Assembly: GCF_019511445.1 (NCBI RefSeq)
Contig: NZ_JAEUAN010000006.1
Span: 124,001 to 188,000, forward strand
Length of the DNA: 64,000 bases
Source of the DNA: Aliirhizobium wenxiniae
Lineage (GTDB): Bacteria > Pseudomonadota > Alphaproteobacteria > Rhizobiales > Rhizobiaceae
Direction: 5' to 3'
Positions 39,095-49,662 of this stretch are shown piece after piece (position 1 is the first letter of the stretch; the number at the start of each line of letters is the position of its first letter). The position numbers were made by a program, and so were the translations under genes. The notes below the pieces were generated by a model. It did no database searches, had not been told where the DNA came from, and worked only from the letters and a program-made list of their open reading frames with translations.

Positions 39095-39406
39095 ATGGCA
39101 CGACAGACCCAGGAGGAGCGGAACGCCAAGCAGCGGGAACGACAGCAGCGGCTGAGGGACCGGCATCGGGCCGAGCGGCGCCCGGACCGCGACGACGTCG
39201 CGCGCGCCATGCTGTTCTGGGCGATCACCGGCTATTTGAAGGAAGGCCGGCCCGATCGGATTGATCAGCTCGCTGACGCCGTGACTGCCTTGCTGGCCGA
39301 GCAGGGCTTTGACGAGCGGGCAGCCTATGAGGTCTTCGATGATCTCGTTGAACGCTACGCTCGCGATGACCAGCCCTTCCGGAGTAAGCGTCACCTGCGG
39401 GGCTGA
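39095..39406 (+). CDS. Hypothetical basic/helical protein
   Basis: GGGAGGA precedes ATG 39095. The 103-residue product begins with a strongly charged coiled-coil-like run (QTQEERNAKQRERQQRLRDR) and continues with DDVARAMLFWAITGYLKEGR and FDERAAYEVFDDLVERYA. No signal peptide or membrane segment, no family recognised. It stands alone between the repeat region and the integrase. Confidence 0.6.
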   Translation: MARQTQEERNAKQRERQQRLRDRHRAERRPDRDDVARAMLFWAITGYLKEGRPDRIDQLADAVTALLAEQGFDERAAYEVFDDLVERYARDDQPFRSKRHLRG

Positions 39407-39444
39407 CGACTTCTCGCCATCTGATCTGCTTGATCACCAACTTT

Positions 39445-39507
39445 TTGCAAACGGCGTTATCATCAGGGACTTCGTCCCCCCGTTACTTCGTGAAACGCCG
39501 TTTGCAA
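39445..39507. repeat. Long inverted repeat with nested hairpin
   Basis: TTGCAAACGGCGTT (39445-39458) and AACGCCGTTTGCAA (39494-39507) are perfect inverted copies; inside lies a second hairpin GGGAC-TTC-GTCCC (about 39466-39478). Both the hypothetical gene (plus) and the integrase (minus) run toward it, so it may be a bidirectional terminator, although T-runs are weak. Confidence 0.5.
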
Positions 39508-39610
39508 CTGAATCGTTTTTCTTGAACATTTTGAGCACACAGCGGCGCAGTTCACTCAGTTGAGCGCGCGACGTCGCGCTCCGACACCCTATGTTCAGGA
39601 TGCGGATCGC

Positions 39611-39626
39611 AGGAAATCATTTCCGC
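39611..39626. repeat. Module-boundary palindrome, copy E
   Basis: AGGAAATCATTTCCGC contains the perfect palindrome GGAAATCATTTCC and overlaps the stop codon of the integrase gene. Confidence 0.5.
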
Positions 39627-41500
39627 TTCGGCGGTCCCGCCACTCGCTTCCGCTTGGCGATCGCATCGAAATCCAGACCACGAAAGATCGAGTAGTCGAT
39701 CTCGGAATCGAGAGGCAGGACTTTCAGCTTACGCGCTTCCTTTTCCGTCGCGACGTCAAAGCCATATAGGTCGTGCTCGTCGCTTCCGGCGCTGTGGCCC
39801 GCCTGCACGCGGCGCTCGCGCGGATCGACGCCCGAGTCGCGCATGTCCTGGATGTTGCCGCCTCGAAGGGAGTGGAAGACCTCGCGTCGACCGACACTTT
39901 CCTCGCCAGCCTTGGGCTTGATCCCTGCTTTCGTGAACAGCCGCTGCATGTAGGACGAGCCACTCTTGCTCGGGTCCGCAAGCTTCATGATATTAGGAAA
40001 CAGAAAGTTCGAACCCTGGCGGCTCGCCCAGTCGATAAACCCGATATCCTTTAGGAAGTCGTGCAAAACGAAGTAGCGTTCGCTGTCCTGTGTCTTGACC
40101 GGGACGGTGGTCCAGGTGCCATTGATCTGCGAAAGACGCGTCACTTGCCCCACCCATACCTCCGGGAACTGCTCGCGGATGTCATTTCCGCGCAGATGGA
40201 TCAGCAGCCCCAGACGTCGAGAGGTGAGATGGCCGAGGAGAGGCAGCATGATGTCCTCCATAAGCCCGGACTCAACACCCGTTCGGAACAGGGTATTCAT
40301 TTTCGAAGTTCCGATGGGTGTTGCCTTGCGCGGGCTGGCCGCCGTCTTCGGAATTCTGATCTTTGCCCCGGCGAAAGGATCGGTGAAACCGCCGGAAGTA
40401 ATCTCGGAGCGGATCGCTGCCTTGATGACGGCCAGATAGCCTTCCTGGAGCGTTTTCTCGGCCAGGGGTCTCAGATGAAGATCCTTGTTGTTCTCGATGA
40501 CCTGCCAGGGCGTCATATCCGGATCGCGTTGGTTGTTGTCCCCCGGCCAGTACTGCATGAAATTGACGAAGGCCTGAAGGTCCGCGGGGACATAGGTATC
40601 GACGGGGTGGTCGCCGATCAGTTCGATGAAGAGAGCGAGCCGGCTTTCTGCTGTCGAAAGGTCGCGGGCGATATTGGCTCCGCCGGAGTTTCTCCGGGCA
40701 GACAGATATGTCGGAATGACGTCGCTCAGGCGCTTTTTCTCTGACTTTGGCCGCCACACCGTCCGGCGGTCCAACTCGAAGGCGGGGATCAGTCTCCCAT
40801 TGGCGTCGCGAGGATCTTCTGATGGTCTTGCTGAATTGCTTTCGGGCGGGATACTTGGCTCGACGTTTGCTGCGGTTTGAGGTGACATCGACATGGAGCT
40901 TGCGCTTCGTATCGGTTGCTGGGCAGGATCCGAGAGCGCAGACGACGCCGAGAGCTTTGCGATCGCCGACTGCTTCAGTACCTCCGCGTGGCCGACGACA
41001 AGTTCGTTGAACGGCTCGCCTCCAGCTTGCTTTTCCAACTCGCGGTTCACGCTGACGAGGTCGCGAATGCCCACGGCTTCTCTCATCTCCGCGACGGGGA
41101 TCGGTGCATCCGAGCGATCGATCATCCGAAGATAGGCCTTCAGCTCGCCCTTCATCTCGATGACGGTTTCAAGTGCCCGCATCTCGCTGTCGTCGTCGTC
41201 CTGCATGCCTCTGCCGTGCCTCATCTCATCGAACATCAATCTGGCCTTCGCCGCCAGAAGGTCGGCCAGGAGTCTCGCGCGCCGGTGAGAGCAGGCGCCG
41301 AGACTGAGCCGCAAGGGAGGGATGGCACGCGTGCCGCCGCTCGTCTTCGGCATCTTAATCTGGAAGATGTAAACGGACCCTGATTTGGCGAGGTATGGAC
41401 CAGGCCCCCTGCTCTTGGGCTTTGCAGATGGTGTCTGATTCGACGGCTCGGGCGATACCCCGACGTGTACCGGAAGGTGTACCGGGCGCGATACCTGCAT
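39617..41500 (-). CDS. int: Tyrosine recombinase / integrase of the island
   Basis: ATG 41500 is chosen (GAGGAG 8 bases ahead); GTG 41509 is an alternative. The 627-residue protein is long for this family. The N-terminus has YLAKSGSVYIFQIKMP-like DUF6538 features; a variable linker follows, then the catalytic domain (from about 395): TSRRLGLLIHLRGNDI (first Arg), VFHSLRGGNIQDM (HxxR), QAGHSAG (His) and HDLYGF (Tyr nucleophile). It is next to the tRNA-Ser target and should catalyse insertion and excision at the 12161/41591 repeats. The arm-type repeat overlaps its start. Confidence 0.92.
   Translation of the reverse strand: MQVSRPVHLPVHVGVSPEPSNQTPSAKPKSRGPGPYLAKSGSVYIFQIKMPKTSGGTRAIPPLRLSLGACSHRRARLLADLLAAKARLMFDEMRHGRGMQDDDDSEMRALETVIEMKGELKAYLRMIDRSDAPIPVAEMREAVGIRDLVSVNRELEKQAGGEPFNELVVGHAEVLKQSAIAKLSASSALSDPAQQPIRSASSMSMSPQTAANVEPSIPPESNSARPSEDPRDANGRLIPAFELDRRTVWRPKSEKKRLSDVIPTYLSARRNSGGANIARDLSTAESRLALFIELIGDHPVDTYVPADLQAFVNFMQYWPGDNNQRDPDMTPWQVIENNKDLHLRPLAEKTLQEGYLAVIKAAIRSEITSGGFTDPFAGAKIRIPKTAASPRKATPIGTSKMNTLFRTGVESGLMEDIMLPLLGHLTSRRLGLLIHLRGNDIREQFPEVWVGQVTRLSQINGTWTTVPVKTQDSERYFVLHDFLKDIGFIDWASRQGSNFLFPNIMKLADPSKSGSSYMQRLFTKAGIKPKAGEESVGRREVFHSLRGGNIQDMRDSGVDPRERRVQAGHSAGSDEHDLYGFDVATEKEARKLKVLPLDSEIDYSIFRGLDFDAIAKRKRVAGPPKRK
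41475..41494. repeat. Right copy of arm-type repeat
   Basis: AGGTGTACCGGGCGCGATAC, 17 of 20 bases as at 12263-12282, same orientation; overlaps the 5' end of the integrase gene, so integrase binding here could also repress its own expression. Confidence 0.6.
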
Positions 41501-41590
41501 GATTTTCACTCCTCAAGGGCCGCTGGCGAGCAGAGGTTTTGCGAGGAAATCCAAGGTCTTGCAGGTAACTGGCGGAGAGTGAATACAACC

Positions 41591-41607
41591 TGGCGGAGAG
41601 GGTGGGA
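41591..41607. repeat. attR core: 3' end of tRNA-Ser
   Basis: TGGCGGAGAGGGTGGGA, identical to 12161-12177. A partial third copy, TGGCGGAGAG, is found just inside at 41570-41579 and could be a relic of an earlier insertion or an extra binding half-site. Confidence 0.8.
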
Positions 41608-41680
41608 TTCGAACCCACGATACGGTTGCCCGTATGCCGCATTTCGAGTGCGGTGCTTTCGACCACTCAGCCACCTCTCC
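41591..41680 (-). tRNA. tRNA-Ser (anticodon CGA)
   Basis: The minus strand folds as a class II tRNA of 90 bases including an encoded CCA: acceptor GGAGAGG/CCTCTCC, discriminator G, D-arm GGCTGAGTGGTCGAAAGC, anticodon stem CCGCA/TGCGG with loop CTCGAAA (anticodon CGA, reads UCG), long variable arm typical of Ser, and T-arm GTGGGTTCGAATCCCAC. Its 3' end doubles as the island attachment site and is restored intact. Confidence 0.97.
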
Positions 41681-41776
41681 GCTTTGCTGGTCGGCGCAAT
41701 GTTGCGCGGGCTGTCTCATAGCGGCGAAAATTCGGGCTGGCAAGGGGCGAAATGCAAGTCTTCATATCCTTTTACC

Positions 41777-41805
41777 TTGACAGTTTTTTGTCGCTCGCGT
41801 AAGCC
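41777..41805 (+). promoter_or_regulatory. Probable promoter of rplU-rpmA
   Basis: TTGACA (41777-41782), 17-base spacer, TAAGCC (41800-41805). The -35 is consensus, the -10 weak, leaving a leader of about 185 bases before rplU. Confidence 0.45.
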
Positions 41806-41997
41806 CGCGTGCGTTCAGGTTGTGGAAATGCTTTCACGCCTGTCGATCGCGAGAGATCTTATCGGTCTCTGCGCGATTTCACCGGCAGATCCGTTTTGAA
41901 AAGATTTCTCTTTCCTGACCTCCTGCTAAAGACCGACTGATAAAAAGACGGCCCTTCCTTCGGGATGAGAGCCGGAACGAACATGAAAGGATATAAA

Positions 41998-42309
41998 ATG
42001 TTCGCAGTCATCAAGACCGGCGGTAAGCAGTACCGCGTGGCCGCCAACGACGTGCTGACCATCGAAAAGCTGGAAGTCGAAGCTGGTGCAGTAGTCGAAT
42101 TCAACGAAGTCCTGGTTGTCGGCGTTGGCGCCGATGCCAAGATCGGCGCACCGTTTGTTTCGGGCGCGACGGTCAAGGCCGAAGTTGTCGAGCATAACCG
42201 TGGCAAGAAGGTCATCTCCTTCAAGAAGCGTCGTCGCCAGAATTCCAAGCGGATTCGCGGCCATCGCCAGCATCACACGGTCGTCCGCATCACCGACATT
42301 CTCGGCTAA
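41998..42309 (+). CDS. rplU: 50S ribosomal protein L21
   Basis: ATG 41998 ([14 protein letters not shown]) follows AAAGGA; the in-frame ATGs at 41965 and 41986 lie upstream of this site. The 103 residues match L21 over the full length, with the C-terminal [22 protein letters not shown] region that contacts 23S rRNA and the final VVRITDI. L21 binds domain VI of 23S rRNA during early assembly. It is followed by rpmA, the usual pair. Confidence 0.98.
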   Translation: MFAVIKTGGKQYRVAANDVLTIEKLEVEAGAVVEFNEVLVVGVGADAKIGAPFVSGATVKAEVVEHNRGKKVISFKKRRRQNSKRIRGHRQHHTVVRITDILG

Positions 42310-42338
42310 TCAGGTTTCGAAGGTAAAGGAGAACTCCC

Positions 42339-42608
42339 ATGGCACATAAAAAAGCTGGCGGTTCGTCGCGTAACGGTCGCGATTCCAATTCCAAGCGCCT
42401 CGGCGTGAAGAAGTTCGGTGGCGAATCCGTCGTTGCCGGCAACATTCTCGTGCGTCAGCGCGGTACGCAGTGGCATCCGGGCGCCAACGTTGGCCTCGGC
42501 AAGGACCACACGATTTTTGCGCTCACCGCAGGCAACGTGAATTTCCGCACGAAGGCGAACGGCCGCGTATACGTGTCCGTAATGCCGAAAGCGGAAGCCG
42601 CAGAATAA
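42339..42608 (+). CDS. rpmA: 50S ribosomal protein L27
   Basis: The 89 residues begin [20 protein letters not shown], the diagnostic L27 start; the flexible N-terminus reaches the peptidyl transferase centre. [20 protein letters not shown] and VYVSVMP close the match. No N-terminal leader to be cleaved, as expected outside Firmicutes. Ribosome binding site AAAGGAGA ahead of ATG. Ends the operon before a strong terminator. Confidence 0.98.
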   Translation: MAHKKAGGSSRNGRDSNSKRLGVKKFGGESVVAGNILVRQRGTQWHPGANVGLGKDHTIFALTAGNVNFRTKANGRVYVSVMPKAEAAE

Positions 42609-42673
42609 AGCCGGCAAGCGTTATGCAACCGGCGTCTCATCGACCCGGTTGAACGTTCAAGGTTCAGTCAAAG

Positions 42674-42715
42674 AAAAGGGAAGATGGGGCGCTACCCCAT
42701 CTTCCCTTTTTCTTT
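42674..42715 (+). terminator. Strong terminator after rpmA
   Basis: A perfect 16-base stem AAAAGGGAAGATGGGG (42674-42689) / CCCCATCTTCCCTTTT (42695-42710) with a 5-base loop, followed by T-rich sequence. The A-run before and T-run after make it usable in both directions. Confidence 0.9.
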
Positions 42716-42738
42716 TTACCCCTAGAGGAGACTGAACC

Positions 42739-43386
42739 ATGCAAGTCGAATTGTTGAGGGCGAGCCAATCCCGGCCGCCGGAAGAACGGCTGCGGCCGGA
42801 TCGGTCACAGGACCGGTCGAGAAGCGAGTGCCCCGTCTTACTGTCGCCGAGACTGGTTCTCCGCGCCCCCCACAAAGAAGACATCGACGCACTTGCCCAT
42901 CTCGCCAATAATGCCGCCATCGCGACCATGGTGTCGCGCATGCCGCATCCCTACACGGCGAAAGACGCAGCCGATTTCGTGCGACGCACGAATGCCGGCG
43001 AGATTGGCAAATGCGTCTATGCCATTACCCGAGGAAATGACGGCGCATTTCTAGGTTGCTGCGCATTGGAGCCGCAGGAGGACGAGCGCACACTTGAAAT
43101 CGGCTATTGGCTCGGCGAACCCTATTGGAACGAGGGGTATGGCACGGAGGCCGCCCATGCGCTGATCGACATGGCCTTCCGCACCAGAAGCGAAATCGAC
43201 CAGATCGATGCGCGGTGCCGGGTTACCAATATCCCGTCCAAGCGGGTGATCCAGAAGTGCGGCTTCCAGTTTCAGGGATCCGGCATGATCGATTGCCTTG
43301 CGGAAGGCGCCATGGTGCCGGTCGAGTGGTTCCGTCTGGATCGCAAGACCTGGATATCGCTCAGAAGCTGGGGAGAGCTGAGATGA
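42739..43386 (+). CDS. GNAT acetyltransferase, RimJ/RimL type (first of two)
   Basis: The 215-residue protein has an Arg-rich N-terminal extension of about 35 residues, then a GNAT fold: LLSPRLVLRAPHKEDIDAL, motif A LEIGYWLGEPYWNEGYGTEAAHALIDMAF (about 122-150, acetyl-CoA binding with G-Y-G-T/x-E-A) and ARCRVTNIPSKRVIQKCGF. RimJ/L-like enzymes acetylate N-termini of ribosomal proteins or other amines; the substrate is unknown. GAGGAG stands before ATG. It overlaps the next GNAT gene. Confidence 0.85.
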   Translation: MQVELLRASQSRPPEERLRPDRSQDRSRSECPVLLSPRLVLRAPHKEDIDALAHLANNAAIATMVSRMPHPYTAKDAADFVRRTNAGEIGKCVYAITRGNDGAFLGCCALEPQEDERTLEIGYWLGEPYWNEGYGTEAAHALIDMAFRTRSEIDQIDARCRVTNIPSKRVIQKCGFQFQGSGMIDCLAEGAMVPVEWFRLDRKTWISLRSWGELR

Positions 43387-43970
43387 ACGCCGCAGTTGTT
43401 GAAAGAGCCGTCGAAGCAAGGCTTTCATCCGGTCCGTGCCCGGTCATCCAGTCCCGCCGGTTGACCCTGCGGCCTCACCGGCTCGCCGATGCGGATGCGA
43501 TCGCGGCATCGCTTGCCGATTTCAAGGTTGCCCGCATGCTTTCCCGCGTGCCGCAGCCTTATCATCGGGATGATGCACTCGATTGGCTGGTGCGCCAGAC
43601 CTCTGGGCTGATGCCGGACTGGAGCCTTGCAATCACCACGGGTGACGACGTCCATATCGGTGTCGTCGGCATGGAATTGCGCAGGGACGGCTGGCACCTG
43701 GGATATTGGTTGAACCGGTATTACTGGGATCATGGCTACATGACCGAGGCTACCGGCGCCGTGCTGGAGCGTTTCTTCCGGCGCATGCCGGATGCCGTGG
43801 TCCATTCCGGTGCCTTCGCCGACAACCTTGCTTCGCTCAACGTGCAGCGAAAGCTCGGTTTCAGGATTGTCGATGCGGGAGAGGTTTTCTCGACTGCGCG
43901 CAATCGAATGGCGCCGCATATCGACACGATGCTGGAGGCCGGCGATCTGGTGCGACCGCAGGCCTGCTAA
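43383..43970 (+). CDS. GNAT acetyltransferase, RimJ/RimL type (second of two)
   Basis: ATG 43383 overlaps the upstream stop (ATGA); a longer frame from 43107 lies inside the first GNAT and is ignored. The 195-residue protein is built like its neighbour: IQSRRLTLRPHRLADADAI, MLSRVPQPYHRDDALDWL, HLGYWLNRYYWDHGYMTEATGAVLERFF (motif A) and SGAFADNLASLNVQRKLGF. The similar blocks (SRMPHPYTAKDA/SRVPQPYHRDDA) suggest an old tandem duplication. Substrate unknown. Confidence 0.85.
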   Translation: MNAAVVERAVEARLSSGPCPVIQSRRLTLRPHRLADADAIAASLADFKVARMLSRVPQPYHRDDALDWLVRQTSGLMPDWSLAITTGDDVHIGVVGMELRRDGWHLGYWLNRYYWDHGYMTEATGAVLERFFRRMPDAVVHSGAFADNLASLNVQRKLGFRIVDAGEVFSTARNRMAPHIDTMLEAGDLVRPQAC

Positions 43971-44228
43971 AAAATGCTGATGGCCATCGGTATTCGCTGG
44001 TGGCCATCAGTCTGTCTCAAGCAATACGGGATTGATCCGGCTAGGATGATCCACCTAGAACCCTGATCGAGCGATGCCGGCACCTGTTCCGTGCCGCAGA
44101 ACCGTTCGTGCCGGAGCCTCATTGCAGCTTATGGCTGACGAACTTCATGATAATCTTTGACCTTAAAGGCAACGAACGGTATCGAAACGCCAAAGAAGGC
44201 GTCCAGAAACCCTGATGACGTTGCGTAA

Positions 44229-46481
<2,253 letters not shown>

Positions 46482-46492
<11 letters not shown>

Positions 46493-47762
46493 GGTTTCGA
46501 CGACCGAGATCGACAAGGTCATGGCTGAAATCGGCCGCAACGCCAAGGCGGCCGCACGTCAGCTCGCTATCGCGTCGACGGAAGTCAAGAACAGGGCGCT
46601 TCATGCCATGGCGGATGCGATCGTTGCATCCTCTGCCAGGATTCTCGCGGCAAATGCTGACGACCTGAAGCAGGTGGAAGGCAAAGGCCTGCTGCCATCC
46701 TTCCTCGATCGCCTGACATTGACGGAAAAGGGTATTTCCGGAATGGCGCAGGCGTTGCGCGAGATCGCCGAATTCAAGGATCCGGTCGGAGAGGTGATCG
46801 CCGCCTGGGATCGCCCCAACGGATTGAATATCGAGCGTGTCCGTACGCCGCTCGGCGTCATCGGCGTGATCTATGAAAGCCGCCCCAATGTGACGGCCGA
46901 TGCCGGCGCATTGTGCCTGAAGGCCGGCAATGCGGTGATCCTGCGCGGCGGCTCGGATTCGGCGCAATCATCGCAGGCTATCCATGATTGCCTTGTTGCT
47001 GGCCTGAAGGCCGCCGGTCTCCCGGAACATGCGATCCAGATCGTGCCGACGACCGATCGCGCGGCTGTCGGCGCCATGTTGTCCGGCCTTGATGGTGCGA
47101 TCGACGTCATCGTTCCGCGCGGCGGCAAGAGTTTGGTCGCCCGTGTGCAGAACGAGGCTCGCGTGCCGGTTTTTGCCCATCTTGAAGGCCTCTGCCATAT
47201 CTATGTTGACGCATCTGCCGATCTCGAAATGGCAAAGAAGATCGTCGTGAATGCCAAGATGCGGCGTACAGGCGTCTGCGGCGCTGCCGAAACGCTGCTG
47301 GTCGACAAGGCCGTTGCCGGCACGCATCTCGTGCCGCTCTTAGAGGCACTCAAGGACGCCGGCTGCGAGATCCGCGGATCGGCGGAAGTCTTGCTTGCTT
47401 GCCCTACGGCAGCGGCGGCGACGGAGGAAGATTGGCTAACGGAATATCTGGATGCGGTGATTTCGGTCGCGGTCGTCGACGGCATCGATGGCGCCATCCG
47501 ACACATCAACACCTATTCGTCCAGCCATACGGAGGCGGTGATTGCCGAAGACCCGGTCGTTGTCGCGCGTTTCTTCAACGAGATCGATTCCGCCATCCTG
47601 TTGCATAATGCCTCGACGCAGTTTGCCGATGGCGGCGAGTTCGGCATGGGGGGTGAGATCGGTATCTCGACCGGCAAGATGCACGCCCGCGGCCCGGTCG
47701 GTGTCGAGCAATTGACCTCGTTCAAATACCGCGTGCATGGCACCGGCCAGATTCGTCCATAG
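46482..47762 (+). CDS. proA: Gamma-glutamyl phosphate reductase
   Basis: The 426-residue NADPH-dependent enzyme belongs to the aldehyde dehydrogenase fold: [20 protein letters not shown] near 125, [15 protein letters not shown] near 150, the catalytic Cys in [14 protein letters not shown] near 265, and late [36 protein letters not shown] motif near 370-400. It makes glutamate semialdehyde from ProB's product. It overlaps the proB end by 11 bases. Confidence 0.97.
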
Positions 47763-47776
47763 AGCTTCGGCCCGAC

Positions 47777-48409
47777 GTGGAAGAAGAGAAGATCGATCGC
47801 CGATACCTCACCATGCCGCATATCGAGCGCGGCATGGCCATTGGGCTTTTCGGTGGTTCGTTCAATCCGCCGCATGAAGGGCATCTGCTGGTTGCCGAAA
47901 TTGCGCTGCGCCGTCTCGGCCTCGATCAACTCTGGTGGATGGTGACGCCGGGAAATCCGCTGAAAAGCCGCAGCGAGCTTGCGCCTCTCAGCGAGCGAAT
48001 TTCGCTTAGCGAGCATATTGCCCGCGACCCACGCATCAAGGTCACTGCGTTCGAAAAGACACTCGGAGGCTCCTATACGGCCGATACGCTTGCCCATGTG
48101 AAGGCGAAAAATCCCCAAGCCCATTTCGTCTGGATCATGGGGGCCGATAGCCTGCAATCCTTCCATCTCTGGCAGAAATGGCGCGAGATCGTCTCGATGT
48201 TCCCGATTGCAGTCGTTGACCGGCCGGGTGCAACCTTGTCATTCCTGTCGTCGAAAATGGCCCGCACCTTCGATTACGCGCGCGTGGATGAAGATGATAT
48301 CGGCACGCTGTGGAAGCGGCAGGCGCCCGCCTGGACCTTCATTCACGGACCGCGATCGACACTGAGTTCGACCGCGCTTCGGGCGAATGGCGGCAAGAAG
48401 CCATCGTGA
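47777..48409 (+). CDS. nadD: Nicotinate-nucleotide adenylyltransferase
   Basis: The 210-residue frame begins at GTG 47777; ATG 47813 (MPHIERGM) would give 198 residues and cannot be excluded. Motifs are IGLFGGSFNPPHEGHLLVAE (nucleotidyl-transfer GSFNPxHxGH), WWMVTPGNPLK, FVWIMGADSLQSFHLWQKW and the final GPRSTLSSTALR (S/T-x-x-S-S-T-x-x-R). It adenylates nicotinate mononucleotide for NAD synthesis. Located just after proA as in other rhizobia. Confidence 0.93.
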   Translation: MEEEKIDRRYLTMPHIERGMAIGLFGGSFNPPHEGHLLVAEIALRRLGLDQLWWMVTPGNPLKSRSELAPLSERISLSEHIARDPRIKVTAFEKTLGGSYTADTLAHVKAKNPQAHFVWIMGADSLQSFHLWQKWREIVSMFPIAVVDRPGATLSFLSSKMARTFDYARVDEDDIGTLWKRQAPAWTFIHGPRSTLSSTALRANGGKKPS

Positions 48410-48599
48410 TCTTTCGAAGTCGTTACACATGACAGTTTCGCGTCATGCGTTCACTTCTGATGGTTCTCCCTTGAAAGATTAACCATTCGGTGCCACCTTC
48501 ATTAAAGCGACCGACCTTGATCGGATTCGCTGAAAGTGCTTGTTGCTGTTACCTGGTAAGAAAGGACAAACCCTGACAACAGTACACGCCAAGGGAAAG

Positions 48600-48989
48600 A
48601 TGGTTTCCATCCTCCCGCAGAGTTCCGAACGTGGCGCCGATGCCGCAGCTCGTGCTCTCGAACTGATCCTCACCAGCCTTGAGGATTCCAAAGCAGAAGA
48701 CATCGTCACCATCGATATTGCCGGTAAGTCGGCGCTGGGAGACTACATGGTTGTGGTCACCGGGCGATCGAGCCGTCATGTCATGGCGATCTGCGACCAT
48801 CTTGTCACCGACCTGAAGAACGAGGGGCTCGGGTCCCCGCGTGTCGAAGGTCAGGAGAGCGGAGACTGGGTGCTGATCGACGCGGGTGACGTGATCGTTC
48901 ACGTGTTCCGTCCCGAAATCCGCGAGTTCTACAACATCGAAAAGATGTGGGCGGCTCCGGATATCGAAGAAGGACCGCTGCTGCACTGA
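48600..48989 (+). CDS. rsfS: Ribosomal silencing factor RsfS
   Basis: ATG 48600 follows AGGGAAAG; the frame is open back to 48540, and a CTG at 48573 behind AAAGGA (LTTVHAKGK) is a serious alternative start because related proteins often begin with that sequence. The 129 residues contain the DUF143 core: LTSLEDSKAEDIVTIDIAGKSALGDYMVV, SSRHVMAICDHLV, GSPRVEGQESGDWVLIDAGDVIVHVF and FYNIEKMW. RsfS binds L14 and blocks subunit joining in starvation. Confidence 0.93.
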   Translation: MVSILPQSSERGADAAARALELILTSLEDSKAEDIVTIDIAGKSALGDYMVVVTGRSSRHVMAICDHLVTDLKNEGLGSPRVEGQESGDWVLIDAGDVIVHVFRPEIREFYNIEKMWAAPDIEEGPLLH

Positions 48990-49032
48990 ACGGTTTGGGC
49001 TTGGCCTGAGCTGTCGAAAGCCGTTAAAGCAA

Positions 49033-49053
49033 TACCGGCGCTTTGCGCCGGTA
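49033..49053. other. Perfect hairpin between rsfS and rlmH
   Basis: TACCGGCGC-TTT-GCGCCGGTA is a 9-base perfect stem with a three-base loop, 43 bases after rsfS and 40 bases before rlmH. There is no T-run, so it may pause or protect mRNA rather than terminate. Confidence 0.45.
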
Positions 49054-49092
49054 CAGTACTATTCGGCTGTTCGAATTTAGACGGATCAGGAC

Positions 49093-49575
49093 ATGCGTAT
49101 TACCCTTTTTGCCGTGGGACGGCTCAAAACCGGCCCGGAGAAGGACCTTGCGTCCCGCTATCTCGACCGCTTCGCCAAGGCTGGCCCCGCCGTCGGTCTG
49201 GAACTGGCGAAACTGGTGGAGGTGCAGGAAAGCCGCGCGTCGAATTCCGATACCCGCAAGCGCGAGGAAGCCGCCGCTTTGGAGAAGGCTCTGCCCGAGG
49301 GCGCGATCCTCGTTCTGCTGGACGAACGCGGCAAGACGCTCGACAGCCAGGCTTTTTCGGATGCGATCGGCCGTTTTCGCGACAATGGCAAGCGTGACAT
49401 GATGCTGGCGATCGGTGGTGCCGATGGTCTTGACCCGGAGCTTCGCGCCAGGGCTGACCTCGTTCTCAATCTGGGAACGATGACGTGGCCGCATCAGCTT
49501 GTCCGCATTCTCATCGCAGAACAGCTTTATCGGGCCGTGACCATTCTTTCGGGCCATCCCTATCACCGCGTTTAA
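49093..49575 (+). CDS. rlmH: 23S rRNA (pseudouridine1915-N3)-methyltransferase
   Basis: The 160-residue SPOUT methyltransferase has MRITLFAVGRLKTGPEKDLASRYLDRF at the start, LLDERGKTLDSQAF, MLAIGGADGLDP (knot glycines) and GTMTWPHQLVRILIAEQLYRAVTILSGHPYH at the end, all diagnostic for RlmH. It methylates Psi1915 in helix 69 of assembled ribosomes. Full length; normal placing after rsfS. Confidence 0.97.
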   Translation: MRITLFAVGRLKTGPEKDLASRYLDRFAKAGPAVGLELAKLVEVQESRASNSDTRKREEAAALEKALPEGAILVLLDERGKTLDSQAFSDAIGRFRDNGKRDMMLAIGGADGLDPELRARADLVLNLGTMTWPHQLVRILIAEQLYRAVTILSGHPYHRV

Positions 49576-49662
49576 CCTTTCGTTCAGGCTCAAACACGAT
49601 GTTGTTTGTGGCGTGCCTTAGCAAATCGGCCTAGCCTTCGCATTCTATCACTCGGAGCGTAC

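Noticed and set aside
40174..40190. A further CGGATGTCATTTCCGC-like copy of the boundary palindrome inside the integrase gene
   Set aside because: It is inside coding sequence and has two broken pairs, so chance is likely.
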